From Candidatus Sulfopaludibacter sp. SbA3 (GTDB taxonomy: Bacteria > Acidobacteriota > Terriglobia > Bryobacterales > Bryobacteraceae), in NCBI GenBank assembly GCA_945890485.1, contig CAMDCN010000008.1, positions 124,001 to 188,000 of the forward strand: 64,000 bases of DNA. Reading direction: 5' to 3'. The notes under the pieces are model-generated. The model was not told the origin of the DNA, did not search any database, and saw only the letters and a list, made by a program, of their open reading frames with translations. Both the position numbers and the translations under genes were made by a program. Positions 17,125-25,175 of the stretch are shown here, in pieces. The stretch's first letter is position 1. The number at the start of each line of letters is the position of its first letter.

Positions 17125-18513
17125 TTGCCCACTTTCTCGCTACCTTCCCGGCGTTCCCTGCTCGGCGGGGCCAGTCTCGCACCTTTCTTTTGGACCGCGA
17201 AGGGCGCTTTCGCCCAGGCGCTAACGGCGACCCCGGCGCTGACGATCGGACCCTACTACCCGAACCGGCTCCCCCTCGACCTTGACAACGACCTGCTGCT
17301 CATCAACGACTCGCTGACCCCCAGCGTTGGCGACATCCTGTGGGTCACTGGACGCATCCTCGATCGCTCCGGCAACCCCGTCCGCGGCGCGGTGGTCGAG
17401 ATATGGCAGGCCGACAACAACGGCGCCTATATCCACACTGGCAGCCCGCTCACCAACCGTGAACCAAACTTCCAGGGTTACGGGAAGTTCGAAACCGCCT
17501 CCGACGGCCGGTACCTATTCCGTACCGTGAAGCCTGGGATCTACCCCGGAAGAACCCGCCACATCCACTATCAGATCAAAACGCCCAGCCGCGGCGATCT
17601 CATCACGCAGCTTCACTTTGACGGCGAAGCCCTGAACGCAAACGATGGCGTTCTGAACGGTGTTCGAGACGCCGCCCAGAAGGCTTCGATTATCCGCCCC
17701 ATCGAATCCGTCGAAACCTCCTCGCTTAACGAGAAGCGCGTGAACTTCGATATCGTTATGGGCTTCACCCCGGAAGACGCGCCAGCCGGAACGGGGCCGG
17801 TGATCTCCACCCGCAGCGGCGTGGTCAATGCGGCCGGCTTCGATGCCGGTGTCGCCCCCGGCGCCTGGATCAGTATCCATGGCTTCCGCCTCGCTTTGAG
17901 CACACGCACGTGGACCGCCGCCGATATCGTGAACGGCAAGCTGCCGACGGCTCTCGACGGAGTGAGTGTCACGATCAATGGCCGGGAGGCCGCCGTTTAT
18001 TACGTCAGTCCCAATCAGCTCAACGTCCTCGCGCCGGCGGACACGCTGAGCGGAACCTCGACGGTGGTCGTCAAGAACACGAACGGAACCTCCGCCGCCA
18101 CCTCCGTTCAGATGGGAGCTGCCCTACCGGGTTTCTTCCGTTTCGCGCAGGAGTATGTTGTAGCCACCGATTCGACCGGTGGCTACATCGCTCCCACCAA
18201 CTTAGTCGACGGTCTATTGACCATTCCGGCTAAGCCATTGCAGACGATCACCCTTTGGGGTACCGGCTTTGGGCCCACCAACCCGGAGTTGCCTTCGGGG
18301 GAAGTCGTCACCAACGCGAGCCCGCTGCAGAACATGCCGGTGATCCGCTTTGGCAACGCCAGTGCCCAAGTCGTCTACGCCGGCGTGACAGCGGCTGGGT
18401 TGTGCCAGTTCAACGTGGTTGTGCCCGATGTCGCCAACGGCGACTACCCGGTGGTGGCGCAAGTCAACGGGGTCCGCACCAGTAGCGCCGCGCGCATTCG
18501 CGTGCAGCGGTAA
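17125..18513 (+). CDS. Exported intradiol dioxygenase-like domain fused to a TIGR03437 (Solibacter C-terminal) domain
   Basis: 462 residues from TTG at 17125. A Tat-like signal (SRRSLLGGASLAPFFW) is followed by an intradiol ring-cleavage dioxygenase domain (about 40-217). All four iron ligands are identifiable: Y102 (WQADNNGAY), Y140 (PGIYPG), H146 and H148 (RHIHYQI). From about 228 the protein changes to VVNAAGFDAGVAPGAWISIHG, the start of the TIGR03437/IPT-like domain found in large numbers in Solibacter. The enzyme family opens catechols, but the exported form and its fused domain make the substrate uncertain. It lies behind the hybrid kinase gene, 95 bases apart. Confidence 0.85.
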   Translation: MPTFSLPSRRSLLGGASLAPFFWTAKGAFAQALTATPALTIGPYYPNRLPLDLDNDLLLINDSLTPSVGDILWVTGRILDRSGNPVRGAVVEIWQADNNGAYIHTGSPLTNREPNFQGYGKFETASDGRYLFRTVKPGIYPGRTRHIHYQIKTPSRGDLITQLHFDGEALNANDGVLNGVRDAAQKASIIRPIESVETSSLNEKRVNFDIVMGFTPEDAPAGTGPVISTRSGVVNAAGFDAGVAPGAWISIHGFRLALSTRTWTAADIVNGKLPTALDGVSVTINGREAAVYYVSPNQLNVLAPADTLSGTSTVVVKNTNGTSAATSVQMGAALPGFFRFAQEYVVATDSTGGYIAPTNLVDGLLTIPAKPLQTITLWGTGFGPTNPELPSGEVVTNASPLQNMPVIRFGNASAQVVYAGVTAAGLCQFNVVVPDVANGDYPVVAQVNGVRTSSAARIRVQR

Positions 18514-18516
18514 GGA

Positions 18517-18555
18517 CCAGGGAGCCGTGCGGGCGACTCCCTGGAGCTCGCACGG
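18517..18555. other. Interleaved inverted repeats between convergent genes
   Basis: CCAGGGAG (18517-18524) can pair with CTCCCTGG (18537-18544), and CCGTGCG (18525-18531) with CGCACGG (18549-18555). The stems overlap, so they are mutually exclusive or pseudoknotted. It may end one or both convergent transcripts, but there is no T-run. Confidence 0.45.
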
Positions 18556-18556
18556 T

Positions 18557-19084
18557 CTACTTCTTTTTGAGCCGGGCGCAAACCGCGGCCGTTGCTTCGT
18601 TATGCGCGGCAGGCTTGTTATCAGCGACGATTTCGATGATCTTGCCCTCCTTGTCAATCACGAAGGTGGTACGGCTGGCGATGCCTCGTTCTTCCATCAA
18701 GACGCCGTAGGCCTTGGCCGTAGCGCGATTGGGGAAATCGCTCAATAGGGGGAACGCCAAGCCCAAGTCATCCGAGAACCGCTTTAGGGATGGGGCAGCG
18801 TCAACACTGATGCCAAACAACTGAGTCTCTGACTCGTTGATCGTTTGGATTCCAGCCTGGAATCCTTTCATTTCCGCCGTTCAACCACCGGTAAACGCGA
18901 GCGGGAAAAAGGCGAGCACAACATTTTGTTTGCCTTTGAAATCCGCGAGCGAGAACGATTTGCCGGGAACGGAGGAGGGCAGTTTCTCGAAGCCAGGCGC
19001 AACATCGCCGACTTTGAGATGGGTCTTTCCGCCCTGGGCAAGAAGCGCAGTGGCGGCGACCAGGCTCAAAAATAGAGTTTTCAT
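18557..19084 (-). CDS. Candidate selenocysteine-containing exported peroxiredoxin (in-frame UGA at the peroxidatic site)
   Basis: 175 residues if the TGA at 18881-18883 is read as Sec (U68). It starts MKTLFLSLVAATALLAQG (signal peptide), then the AhpC/TSA fold (KVGDVAPGFEKLPSS; VVLAFFPLAFTGG-U-TAEMKGFQ). The family motif PxxxTxxC is met exactly as P61, T65, U68, and the catalytic Arg is R138 (SRTTFVID). The reading frame continues intact after the TGA to the stop. A perfect 8-bp hairpin with a GGC loop starts 15 bases after the UGA, as expected for a bacterial SECIS. Alternative: a nonsense-mutated Cys enzyme; this is less likely given the hairpin. C169 near the end might act as resolving residue. 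It is first in a row with a decayed paralogue upstream. Confidence 0.82.
18847..18865 (-). promoter_or_regulatory. SECIS-like hairpin downstream of the UGA
   Basis: On the minus strand GGATTCCA-GGC-TGGAATCC: 8 perfect base pairs and a 3-base loop beginning with G. The stem begins 15 bases and the loop 23 bases after the UGA, inside the 16-37 base window and with a loop G as described for bacterial SECIS elements. The decayed paralogue has unpaired sequence at the same place. Confidence 0.75.
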
Positions 19085-19152
19085 AGTGGACCTCTCCGCC
19101 TTCCAGTGTAGGGTAGGCGGACAGGTCCGTGGGAGGTGCTTGCGACTTGCCT

Positions 19153-19542
19153 TTACCCCGGGCGCAAGCGGCCCAAGGATGCCTCGTTGTGCGGGGCGGC
19201 CTCGGGGTCGAAGATGATCTCGGCAATCTTGCCGTTGCCGTCAATTACGAAGGTTGTCCGAGAAGTGTTTCACCGACGGCGCGGCATCGACTCTGATGCC
19301 GAAGTTCTGCGCGCCAGCGGCCGTCTACTTCTCGAGACCCTCTTGAAAGTCCTTCATCTCCGTCGTGCGGCCGCCAGTAAACGCCAGCGGGAAGAAGGCA
19401 AAAACGACACTCTTCTGGCTCTTAAAATCGGCCAGCGAGAAGGCCCTCCCAGGAACGGACGATGGCCGCTTCTCAAACTCCGGTGCGGTGTCTCCCACTT
19501 TGAGCGTGGTCTTGCCCGCTTGCGCGAACTGCTGGGCCGATT
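19153..19542 (-). pseudogene. Decayed paralogue of the peroxiredoxin
   Basis: Translating the minus strand gives GKTTLKVGDTAPEFEKRPSS and AFFPLAFTGG-R-TTEMKDFQ, clearly a tandem copy of the gene at 18557-19084. The peroxidatic residue is CGC (Arg). An in-frame TAG follows EGLEK, and a deletion/frameshift joins KHFSDN to SRTTFVIDGNGKIAEI, removing about 30 residues. The signal peptide and start are lost at the border with the GH31-like gene. It cannot give an active enzyme. Confidence 0.88.
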
Positions 19543-19543
19543 C

Positions 19544-20893
19544 TCACCAGGGCAAAGGAATATTCACAATCTCGTTGCCCCCAGCCTTCGATTCCACCGT
19601 CCGCCGGATGGTCTTGCCGTCGCCGAGGAAGACGACCCACTCGTACGTCCGGTCTAGCTTCGATTCGATTTCCAACCGGAGGAAGTCCGCCGACGGGCCA
19701 GCATGCACTTGCGAGATATCTTCGACGTCCGACTCCCACAGGAAGAACTCGGCGCCCAGTTTCGGGGTGTAGTGCAGCCGCATCGTGTTTCCTTCCGCCA
19801 CCGGCAGAATGGCTCCGTTCCGTAAAAAGAAGATCGGGTTCGTTTCGTCGCCTGTCACTTCAATCGTTTGGCGGCCCTTGTGGGTGATGCCGCTACGCAG
19901 GTCGGTCCAGTTGCCGCGCGGCAGATACACCGTGCGTTTGCTTGCACCGCAGAGGGGGGCGACGAGCAGCTCATCACCAAGCAGATACTCGTCGGCGCGT
20001 TCGCGGGCCTCTGGCTCGGACGGATATTGAAAGGGCAGCGGGTGGATCATCGGGTAGCCGCGATCGCGTACCTCTTGCAGATAGGTCACGAGGAAAATGC
20101 GCAGCCGTTCCCGCCATGCTGGATTCGCCACGGGTTGATCGCGGTAGACCATGGGGATGCCGGCGGCGAAGGCTTCGGAGTTGGGGTAGTGGTCCAGATT
20201 CACGGCGGGAACCGTCGTGCCGGAGAGCGAAGCGTGAACCATGGAATGGATCAGGGCGCAGGCGTCGGCCTGCTTATCCATTTTGCGGGCGTAGCGAGGT
20301 ACGTTGCGGGCAGGCAGGAGCTCGACATCACTGGACGCGTAGTCGATCGAGCCGCCGATCTTAAAACGCTCGTCATAGATCTCCTTCGGCGAAGGTCCGT
20401 AGTGGAAGAGATACTCCAATCGATCCGCGCCGGCGATGTAGACGCGGGCGAGCGCCTTGTTCGTCGCCGCGAGGTCAAAACGATACCGGCCGTAGTTCTT
20501 GTGGTCGAGCGCATAGCCGGCCGTTGAAAGCAGGAACGGCGATTGTGTCGCGATCTGGCGGCCGCGGGTGGCAAGCCGGGCGTCGGTCCGCGGGCCGAAC
20601 CCGAGGAACTCTTCGGTGGCGGGCGAGTTCCGGCTGAGAACAATCTCGCCGTTCACGCGCCGGGCTGGCGCAGCCTCGGTTAGCAGCGCCTTGCCGGTGG
20701 AGACAGCGAGCACCGTCAACTGGCCGGTGTGGCTGATACGGACGATGAGGTGCTCGGACTTGAGCTCCTGATCCATGGCCGGCCCCGGCGAAGCGCCCCA
20801 GGTCCGGATGAACTTGAACGTCGACGGCGTGAGGAAGTCAAAGTCGATTTTGCCGTCGGTGAGAGGAAGGGTGAGGAGAAGTGCGAGCCACAT
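19544..20893 (-). CDS. GH31-like protein lacking most of the catalytic barrel
   Basis: 449 residues. It has a short signal-like start (MWLALLLTLPL). The N-terminal beta-sandwich is of GH31 type (EEFLGFGPRTDARL; LEYLFHYGPSPKEIYDERF). The C-terminal part also matches GH31 (YLLGDELLVAPLCG, RTVYLPRGNWTDLRSG, PIFFLRNGAILPV). Between them only ~130 residues remain where GH31 enzymes carry a ~350-residue barrel, and neither the nucleophile motif (D in WxDMxE) nor the acid/base region is recognisable. A binding protein or an inactive relative is likelier than a glucosidase. The ATG directly follows the peptidase stop. Confidence 0.6.
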   Translation of the reverse strand: MWLALLLTLPLTDGKIDFDFLTPSTFKFIRTWGASPGPAMDQELKSEHLIVRISHTGQLTVLAVSTGKALLTEAAPARRVNGEIVLSRNSPATEEFLGFGPRTDARLATRGRQIATQSPFLLSTAGYALDHKNYGRYRFDLAATNKALARVYIAGADRLEYLFHYGPSPKEIYDERFKIGGSIDYASSDVELLPARNVPRYARKMDKQADACALIHSMVHASLSGTTVPAVNLDHYPNSEAFAAGIPMVYRDQPVANPAWRERLRIFLVTYLQEVRDRGYPMIHPLPFQYPSEPEARERADEYLLGDELLVAPLCGASKRTVYLPRGNWTDLRSGITHKGRQTIEVTGDETNPIFFLRNGAILPVAEGNTMRLHYTPKLGAEFFLWESDVEDISQVHAGPSADFLRLEIESKLDRTYEWVVFLGDGKTIRRTVESKAGGNEIVNIPLPW

Positions 20894-22066
20894 TTAAATC
20901 AGGAGCATCTTTTCTTGCTTTTCGCCGGTCACGCGGGCTTCCGTGTCGCCGATGAACATATTGATTTCCGAACGAATGCCGAACTCCGGCAGGTAGACGC
21001 CGGGTTCAACCGAGAAACAGGTCCACGGAATCACGCGGCGTTCGTCGTGGGTTTCGAGATTGTCCATGTTGGCGCCGGAGCCGTGGACCTCCTCGCCGAT
21101 GGAGTGCCCGGTGCGATGGACAAAGTACTCGGCCAAGCCGTGTTCGCGGATGTGGCCGCGGCAGGCGTCGTCGACCTCCCAGCCGTGCAAGGGTTGGCCG
21201 TTGGCGATCGCCGTCTGCACCTTGGCGATGGCCGCGTCGCGGGCGCCGGTGACGACATTGAATACGTTTTGGACTTCGGAAGGGATTTCGTGATCGGTGT
21301 AGCCGGTCCAGGTGATGTCGTAATAGACGGAGCCGGGGCGCGCGAGTTTGGCCCACATGTCGATCAGCACGACGTCGCCCTGCTGGATCAGTGCGCTGTC
21401 TTCGGCCAAGGGTTCGTAGTGCGGGTTCGAGCAGTTTGCGTTCACCGCGACGATGGGGCCGTGGTCCGTGAACAAGCCCGCGCGTTCGAACGCCTGCCGG
21501 ATAAAGGCGGCGATGATCCATTCGTTGACCAATTCGCGGCCGCGGAGCCGGTCGCCGATCTCTTCGAAGGCCTTGCGGCGGATTTCGTCGACCAGTTTGC
21601 CGGCGGCGAGATGGGAGTCGAGCTTGTCCTGGTTCCAGCGGGCTTCGAAGTATTGAACGAGATTGGCGGAAGTGGCGACTTCGACGCCGCGGCCGCGCAC
21701 GAGTTCGACGGTGCCGGCGTCGACCATCGCGACGTACGGGATGGCGCACTCCGGCGAATACTGCATGGCGACGCGACCGCAGCCGGCGAGCAGCGTGGCG
21801 AGGCCGTCCACTTGGGTCGACCAACTCGAATAGACATGGGTCACGCCGGGTAGGGCACCGAGCATATTGCGCTCGATCCGGTGTTCGAGTTTGCGCGGCT
21901 CCCCTTCGGCGGGGATGAGGTAGTACCAGCGGCGGCTAGGCGTCCGGGGCGGGTCGAAGTTCAGAATCCGGTAGGCGAGCGGGTCGCGAAGGTGATGGTC
22001 AAAGAAGAGCCAGCCATCGAGTCTTTCTTCGCGGAGCGCGGCTTGAATTGCGGAGAGATTGGTCAT
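20894..22066 (-). CDS. M24 family metallopeptidase (Xaa-Pro aminopeptidase-like)
   Basis: 390 residues, no signal, cytosolic. Creatinase-like N-terminal domain, then the pita-bread catalytic domain: VLIDMWAK and YYDITWTGY supply the two metal aspartates, GHSIGEEVHGSG the histidine, and WTCFSVEPGVYL the glutamate. It overlaps the upstream peptide transporter gene by ATGA, implying that imported oligopeptides are trimmed by this enzyme. Confidence 0.88.
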   Translation of the reverse strand: MTNLSAIQAALREERLDGWLFFDHHLRDPLAYRILNFDPPRTPSRRWYYLIPAEGEPRKLEHRIERNMLGALPGVTHVYSSWSTQVDGLATLLAGCGRVAMQYSPECAIPYVAMVDAGTVELVRGRGVEVATSANLVQYFEARWNQDKLDSHLAAGKLVDEIRRKAFEEIGDRLRGRELVNEWIIAAFIRQAFERAGLFTDHGPIVAVNANCSNPHYEPLAEDSALIQQGDVVLIDMWAKLARPGSVYYDITWTGYTDHEIPSEVQNVFNVVTGARDAAIAKVQTAIANGQPLHGWEVDDACRGHIREHGLAEYFVHRTGHSIGEEVHGSGANMDNLETHDERRVIPWTCFSVEPGVYLPEFGIRSEINMFIGDTEARVTGEKQEKMLLI

Positions 22067-23517
22067 TTAACGCCACCCATCATAGTGCGGAGAGGTTTGA
22101 TGAAAAGAGCGAGCAGAAGTCCGGAGCCGATTGCGAAGGCGCCGACGTAGCCGAAGAGCGTATCGAGGGGCATGCTTTCATAGAAGCCGGCCAGGCGGCC
22201 GCCGATGTAATTGCCGACGCTGGTTGCCAGGAACCAAACGCCCATGATGACACCGACAACCTGAGCAGGCGCCAGTTTGGTCATCGCGCTCAACCCGACC
22301 GGGCTGAGGCAGAGCTCGCCAATCGTATGGAGCAAGTAGGTCAACGTCAGCCACATTGGCGAAACCTTTACGCCGGTGATGGTCAGGCTGGCGGCGGGGA
22401 CGAGCGTCAAGAATCCAGCGCCGACGAAGACGAGTCCGAGTACGAACTTCGCTGGAACGGACGGTTCTCGCGAACCGAGGCGAAGCCAGATCCAGCCGAA
22501 CACCGGGGCGAGCGCGATCAGGAAGACCGAGTTCAGCGATTGGAACCAAGTCGAAGGGAAGGGCAGTCCGAACATTTGATTATCGGTCTTCTCGTCGGCA
22601 AAGAGATTCAGCGTCGAGCCCGCCTGCTCGAAGGAAGACCAGAAGATGGATGCCACCAGAAACAAGACGAAGATGACGAGAATCCGTTTGCGTTCGGCGG
22701 AGGTCCAAGGCCCGAAGTAGACGCCGGCGAAGACGGCAACGATGACTACCAGAAGGAGCACGCCAAGCGCATCGGCCAGTTGCGTGACAGTCGCAGGGAC
22801 GATGCCGGTGGCCAGCAGAACGGGAACGCCGACCAGGAACGCCATCCCCAGCCAGAGATAGCGCTTCTGCTTGGCTGCATCGGCGGCGGAGGCGAACGGC
22901 GCCGGGTGTAGGCCCGCTTCGCCGAGGTGCTTGCTATCGAGCAGGAACTGGATGATTCCCAGCGTCATGCCGATGCCGACGGCGATGAAGGCGTAGCGCC
23001 ACTCGATCATCTGGCCGATATATCCGCAGACCAGCGGAGCGACGAAGGCTCCAAGGTTTATGCCCATGTAGTAAATGGAGAATCCCGCATCCCGGCGTGA
23101 GTCGCCTGGCGCATAGAGCGAGCCGACCAGCGTTGAGACGTTCGGCTTCAGCAGGCCGGTGCCGAGGCTGATGAGACTCAAGCCGAAATAGAACATCTCT
23201 ACCGACGGCACGACCAGGCAGAAGTTACCGGCGGCGATCCCGATTCCGCCGTAGAGCACCGCTTTGCGTTGGCCGAGAAACCGGTCTGCCAGCCAGCCGC
23301 CGGGGATGCTCATCAGATAGACAAGAGAGACGACCATGCCGTAGACCGCCGCGCCCTTGCTCTTGTCGAACTGCAAGCCGGTGGGCGAGATCATGTAGAG
23401 CAGCAGCAGCGCCCGCATGCCGTAGTAGCTGAACCGCTCCCACATTTCGGTGAAGAAGAGGGTCGCCAAGCCGCGGGGGTGGCCGAAGAATCGGGTGTCT
23501 AAGTTTGCCGTCGCCAT
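22063..23517 (-). CDS. POT/PTR family proton-oligopeptide transporter
   Basis: 484 residues, about 14 membrane segments. The POT signatures are present: FFTEMWERFSYYGMRALLLLYM at the N-terminus (ExxERFxYYG) and YYMGINLGAFVAPLVCG in TM4-5 (the FYxxINxG motif). It imports di- and tripeptides with protons. It overlaps the M24 peptidase downstream (ATGA) and the ABC gene upstream by 19 bases. Confidence 0.93.
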   Translation of the reverse strand: MATANLDTRFFGHPRGLATLFFTEMWERFSYYGMRALLLLYMISPTGLQFDKSKGAAVYGMVVSLVYLMSIPGGWLADRFLGQRKAVLYGGIGIAAGNFCLVVPSVEMFYFGLSLISLGTGLLKPNVSTLVGSLYAPGDSRRDAGFSIYYMGINLGAFVAPLVCGYIGQMIEWRYAFIAVGIGMTLGIIQFLLDSKHLGEAGLHPAPFASAADAAKQKRYLWLGMAFLVGVPVLLATGIVPATVTQLADALGVLLLVVIVAVFAGVYFGPWTSAERKRILVIFVLFLVASIFWSSFEQAGSTLNLFADEKTDNQMFGLPFPSTWFQSLNSVFLIALAPVFGWIWLRLGSREPSVPAKFVLGLVFVGAGFLTLVPAASLTITGVKVSPMWLTLTYLLHTIGELCLSPVGLSAMTKLAPAQVVGVIMGVWFLATSVGNYIGGRLAGFYESMPLDTLFGYVGAFAIGSGLLLALFIKPLRTMMGGVK

Positions 23518-24689
23518 TCAATCTCCGTTCGCAATTGCAACATGCCGGCCGTTTCTTTGGGGTCGATGACGGCAAAAGACAATACATCGTCAATCCAGTC
23601 CTGGCTGGCCCCATCCCAGTGCTGCGTGGCAACCGTCAGTGTATATTCCTGGCGGCTGAGGAGGCAATCAAATCGAAAATCGAGTTCGATTGTCTCGCCG
23701 GCTTTGATGAGGCCGAGCTTGTTCTGCTCCACGCGGGTGTTGGTTCCGTAGACGTCGAGGCCCATGCGGTTGCGGATGAGCATGCCGAAGATGGGGTTGT
23801 CACAATCCTGGAAAAACTTTGCGGTGATGCGGATGGTAGCTGGCTGGCCGGAGTCGAGCGCGGTGGCGGGTTCGCCGAGATGGTTCAGCAGCACGACCGA
23901 TTCGATCTTGCTGTGTTCGTCGCCATGGCGATAGCTGCCGAGGGGTGTCGCGGCGTCGCGAAGTTGCAGTTCGTGGACCAGGCCGACGTATCGGTTGACG
24001 ACATCGTTCGGGGTGCCGACGACGACCACCTCGCCGTGCAGCATGAGTGCGGCGCGGGTGGCCAACCGCTTCACCATGCCGAGGTCGTGCGAAACGAAGA
24101 GGATCGTGATGCCGCGTTCCTTTAGCTCTTCGAGTTTGTGGATGCATCGGTTGGCGAATATGGCGTCGCCGACGGCGAGGGCTTCGTCGACAATCAGAAT
24201 CTCGGGGTCGACATGGATGGCCGTCGCGAAGGCCAGACGCACGTACATGCCGCTCGAATACTCTTTCACGGGCCGGTCCATGAAGTCGCCGATTTCGGCG
24301 AAGGCGGCGATGGCGGGGAAGGCGGCCTCGATTTCGGCGCGGGAGAGGCCCATGATCTCGCCGTTCAGGATGACGTTCTCGCGGCCAGTGAACTCCGGGT
24401 TAAAGCCGGCGCCGAGTTCGAGAAGGGCGGCGACCCGTCCGGCGGCGACCACGCGGCCACGCGTCGGCTGCATGATGCCTGCGACAATCTGCAGCAAGGT
24501 GCTCTTGCCAGAACCGTTCGGTCCGACGAGGGCGAAGACTTCTCCGGGCTCGACGGTCAAATTGATGTCGCGAAGGGCCCAAAAGTCCTTAGGGCGCTTC
24601 TCGTCGAGGAAGGGAAGCGCGGCCAAGAGGCGGTCGGCGGGTTTGGCGAAGAGCGGATAGATCTTCGAAACGTGCTGGATCGATACCAA
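23499..24689 (-). CDS. ABC transporter ATP-binding protein, Wzt-like with C-terminal substrate domain
   Basis: 396 residues from a TTG start. Walker A GPNGSGKST, signature YSSGMYVRLAFA and Walker B ILIVDEALAVGD define an ABC ATPase of the polysaccharide/O-antigen exporter subfamily (KpsT/TagH/Wzt). After residue ~245 a beta-sandwich domain (TIRITAKFFQDCDNPIFGMLIRN) resembles the Wzt carbohydrate-binding domain. The permease partner (Wzm) normally lies directly upstream, but here a divergent unrelated gene occupies that place, so the partner must be elsewhere. Confidence 0.88.
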   Translation of the reverse strand: MVSIQHVSKIYPLFAKPADRLLAALPFLDEKRPKDFWALRDINLTVEPGEVFALVGPNGSGKSTLLQIVAGIMQPTRGRVVAAGRVAALLELGAGFNPEFTGRENVILNGEIMGLSRAEIEAAFPAIAAFAEIGDFMDRPVKEYSSGMYVRLAFATAIHVDPEILIVDEALAVGDAIFANRCIHKLEELKERGITILFVSHDLGMVKRLATRAALMLHGEVVVVGTPNDVVNRYVGLVHELQLRDAATPLGSYRHGDEHSKIESVVLLNHLGEPATALDSGQPATIRITAKFFQDCDNPIFGMLIRNRMGLDVYGTNTRVEQNKLGLIKAGETIELDFRFDCLLSRQEYTLTVATQHWDGASQDWIDDVLSFAVIDPKETAGMLQLRTEIEWRRQT

Positions 24690-24719
24690 CCTTCAATTAT
24701 CAGCGATATCCTGCAAGGG

Positions 24720-25175
24720 ATGGGTACTGAGGCGGTGATTCCCCGGCGCGCGGCGCAAGCTTTGTTGCGGGCGGTGGATTGGTTAACAGAGAGCGAGGTG
24801 GACTTTCAGGTCACCGGCGACGCGGCCGCGCGATTCTATGGCGCGAAGTTGGCGATCCGCGAGATTGAACTCACCGTGGCGGGGAGCGTGATTGAACGCC
24901 TCGGCGACGGCGTAGAGTGGCAGCAGGACGAACGGTGGGAGCGGTTGACGCTGGTGCGGCACGGGGTGCGGCTGGTGGCGAGCTCGGCGCGGTGCTTTGA
25001 AGCGCGGCGCGGCAAGTGGATCTCCGTGCGGGCCGACCTGCGGCACAACACCTGGATCGACTTTCAGGGCCGCCACATTCCTTTCGAAACGCGCGGCCCC
25101 CTGATGCGGCGCTATGAACGCCTCGGCGAGGATGAGCCGGTGAGGCAGATGCTCGCCGGCAGCCACTGCAGCTAG
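24720..25175 (+). CDS. Small nucleotidyltransferase-like hypothetical protein
   Basis: 151 residues from the ATG at 24720, after AAGGG; the longer open frame upstream is antisense to the ABC gene and is ignored. VDFQVTGDAAARFYGAKLAIREIELTV resembles the VGGxAAxxxG...DxDLxV core of minimal nucleotidyltransferases, but both metal-binding aspartates appear as glutamates (REIEL). The family assignment is a pattern guess. The stop overlaps the convergent DUF481 stop by four bases (CTAG). Confidence 0.55.
   Translation: MGTEAVIPRRAAQALLRAVDWLTESEVDFQVTGDAAARFYGAKLAIREIELTVAGSVIERLGDGVEWQQDERWERLTLVRHGVRLVASSARCFEARRGKWISVRADLRHNTWIDFQGRHIPFETRGPLMRRYERLGEDEPVRQMLAGSHCS

Noticed and set aside
18557-18871. 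Separate 104-residue gene starting at MKGFQ
   Set aside because: It lacks the first half of the peroxiredoxin fold and is in the same frame as the upstream half across the UGA; no Shine-Dalgarno sequence fits it.
24138-24719. 5' extension of the small NTase-like gene
   Set aside because: Antisense to the ABC ATPase; composition matches a shadow.
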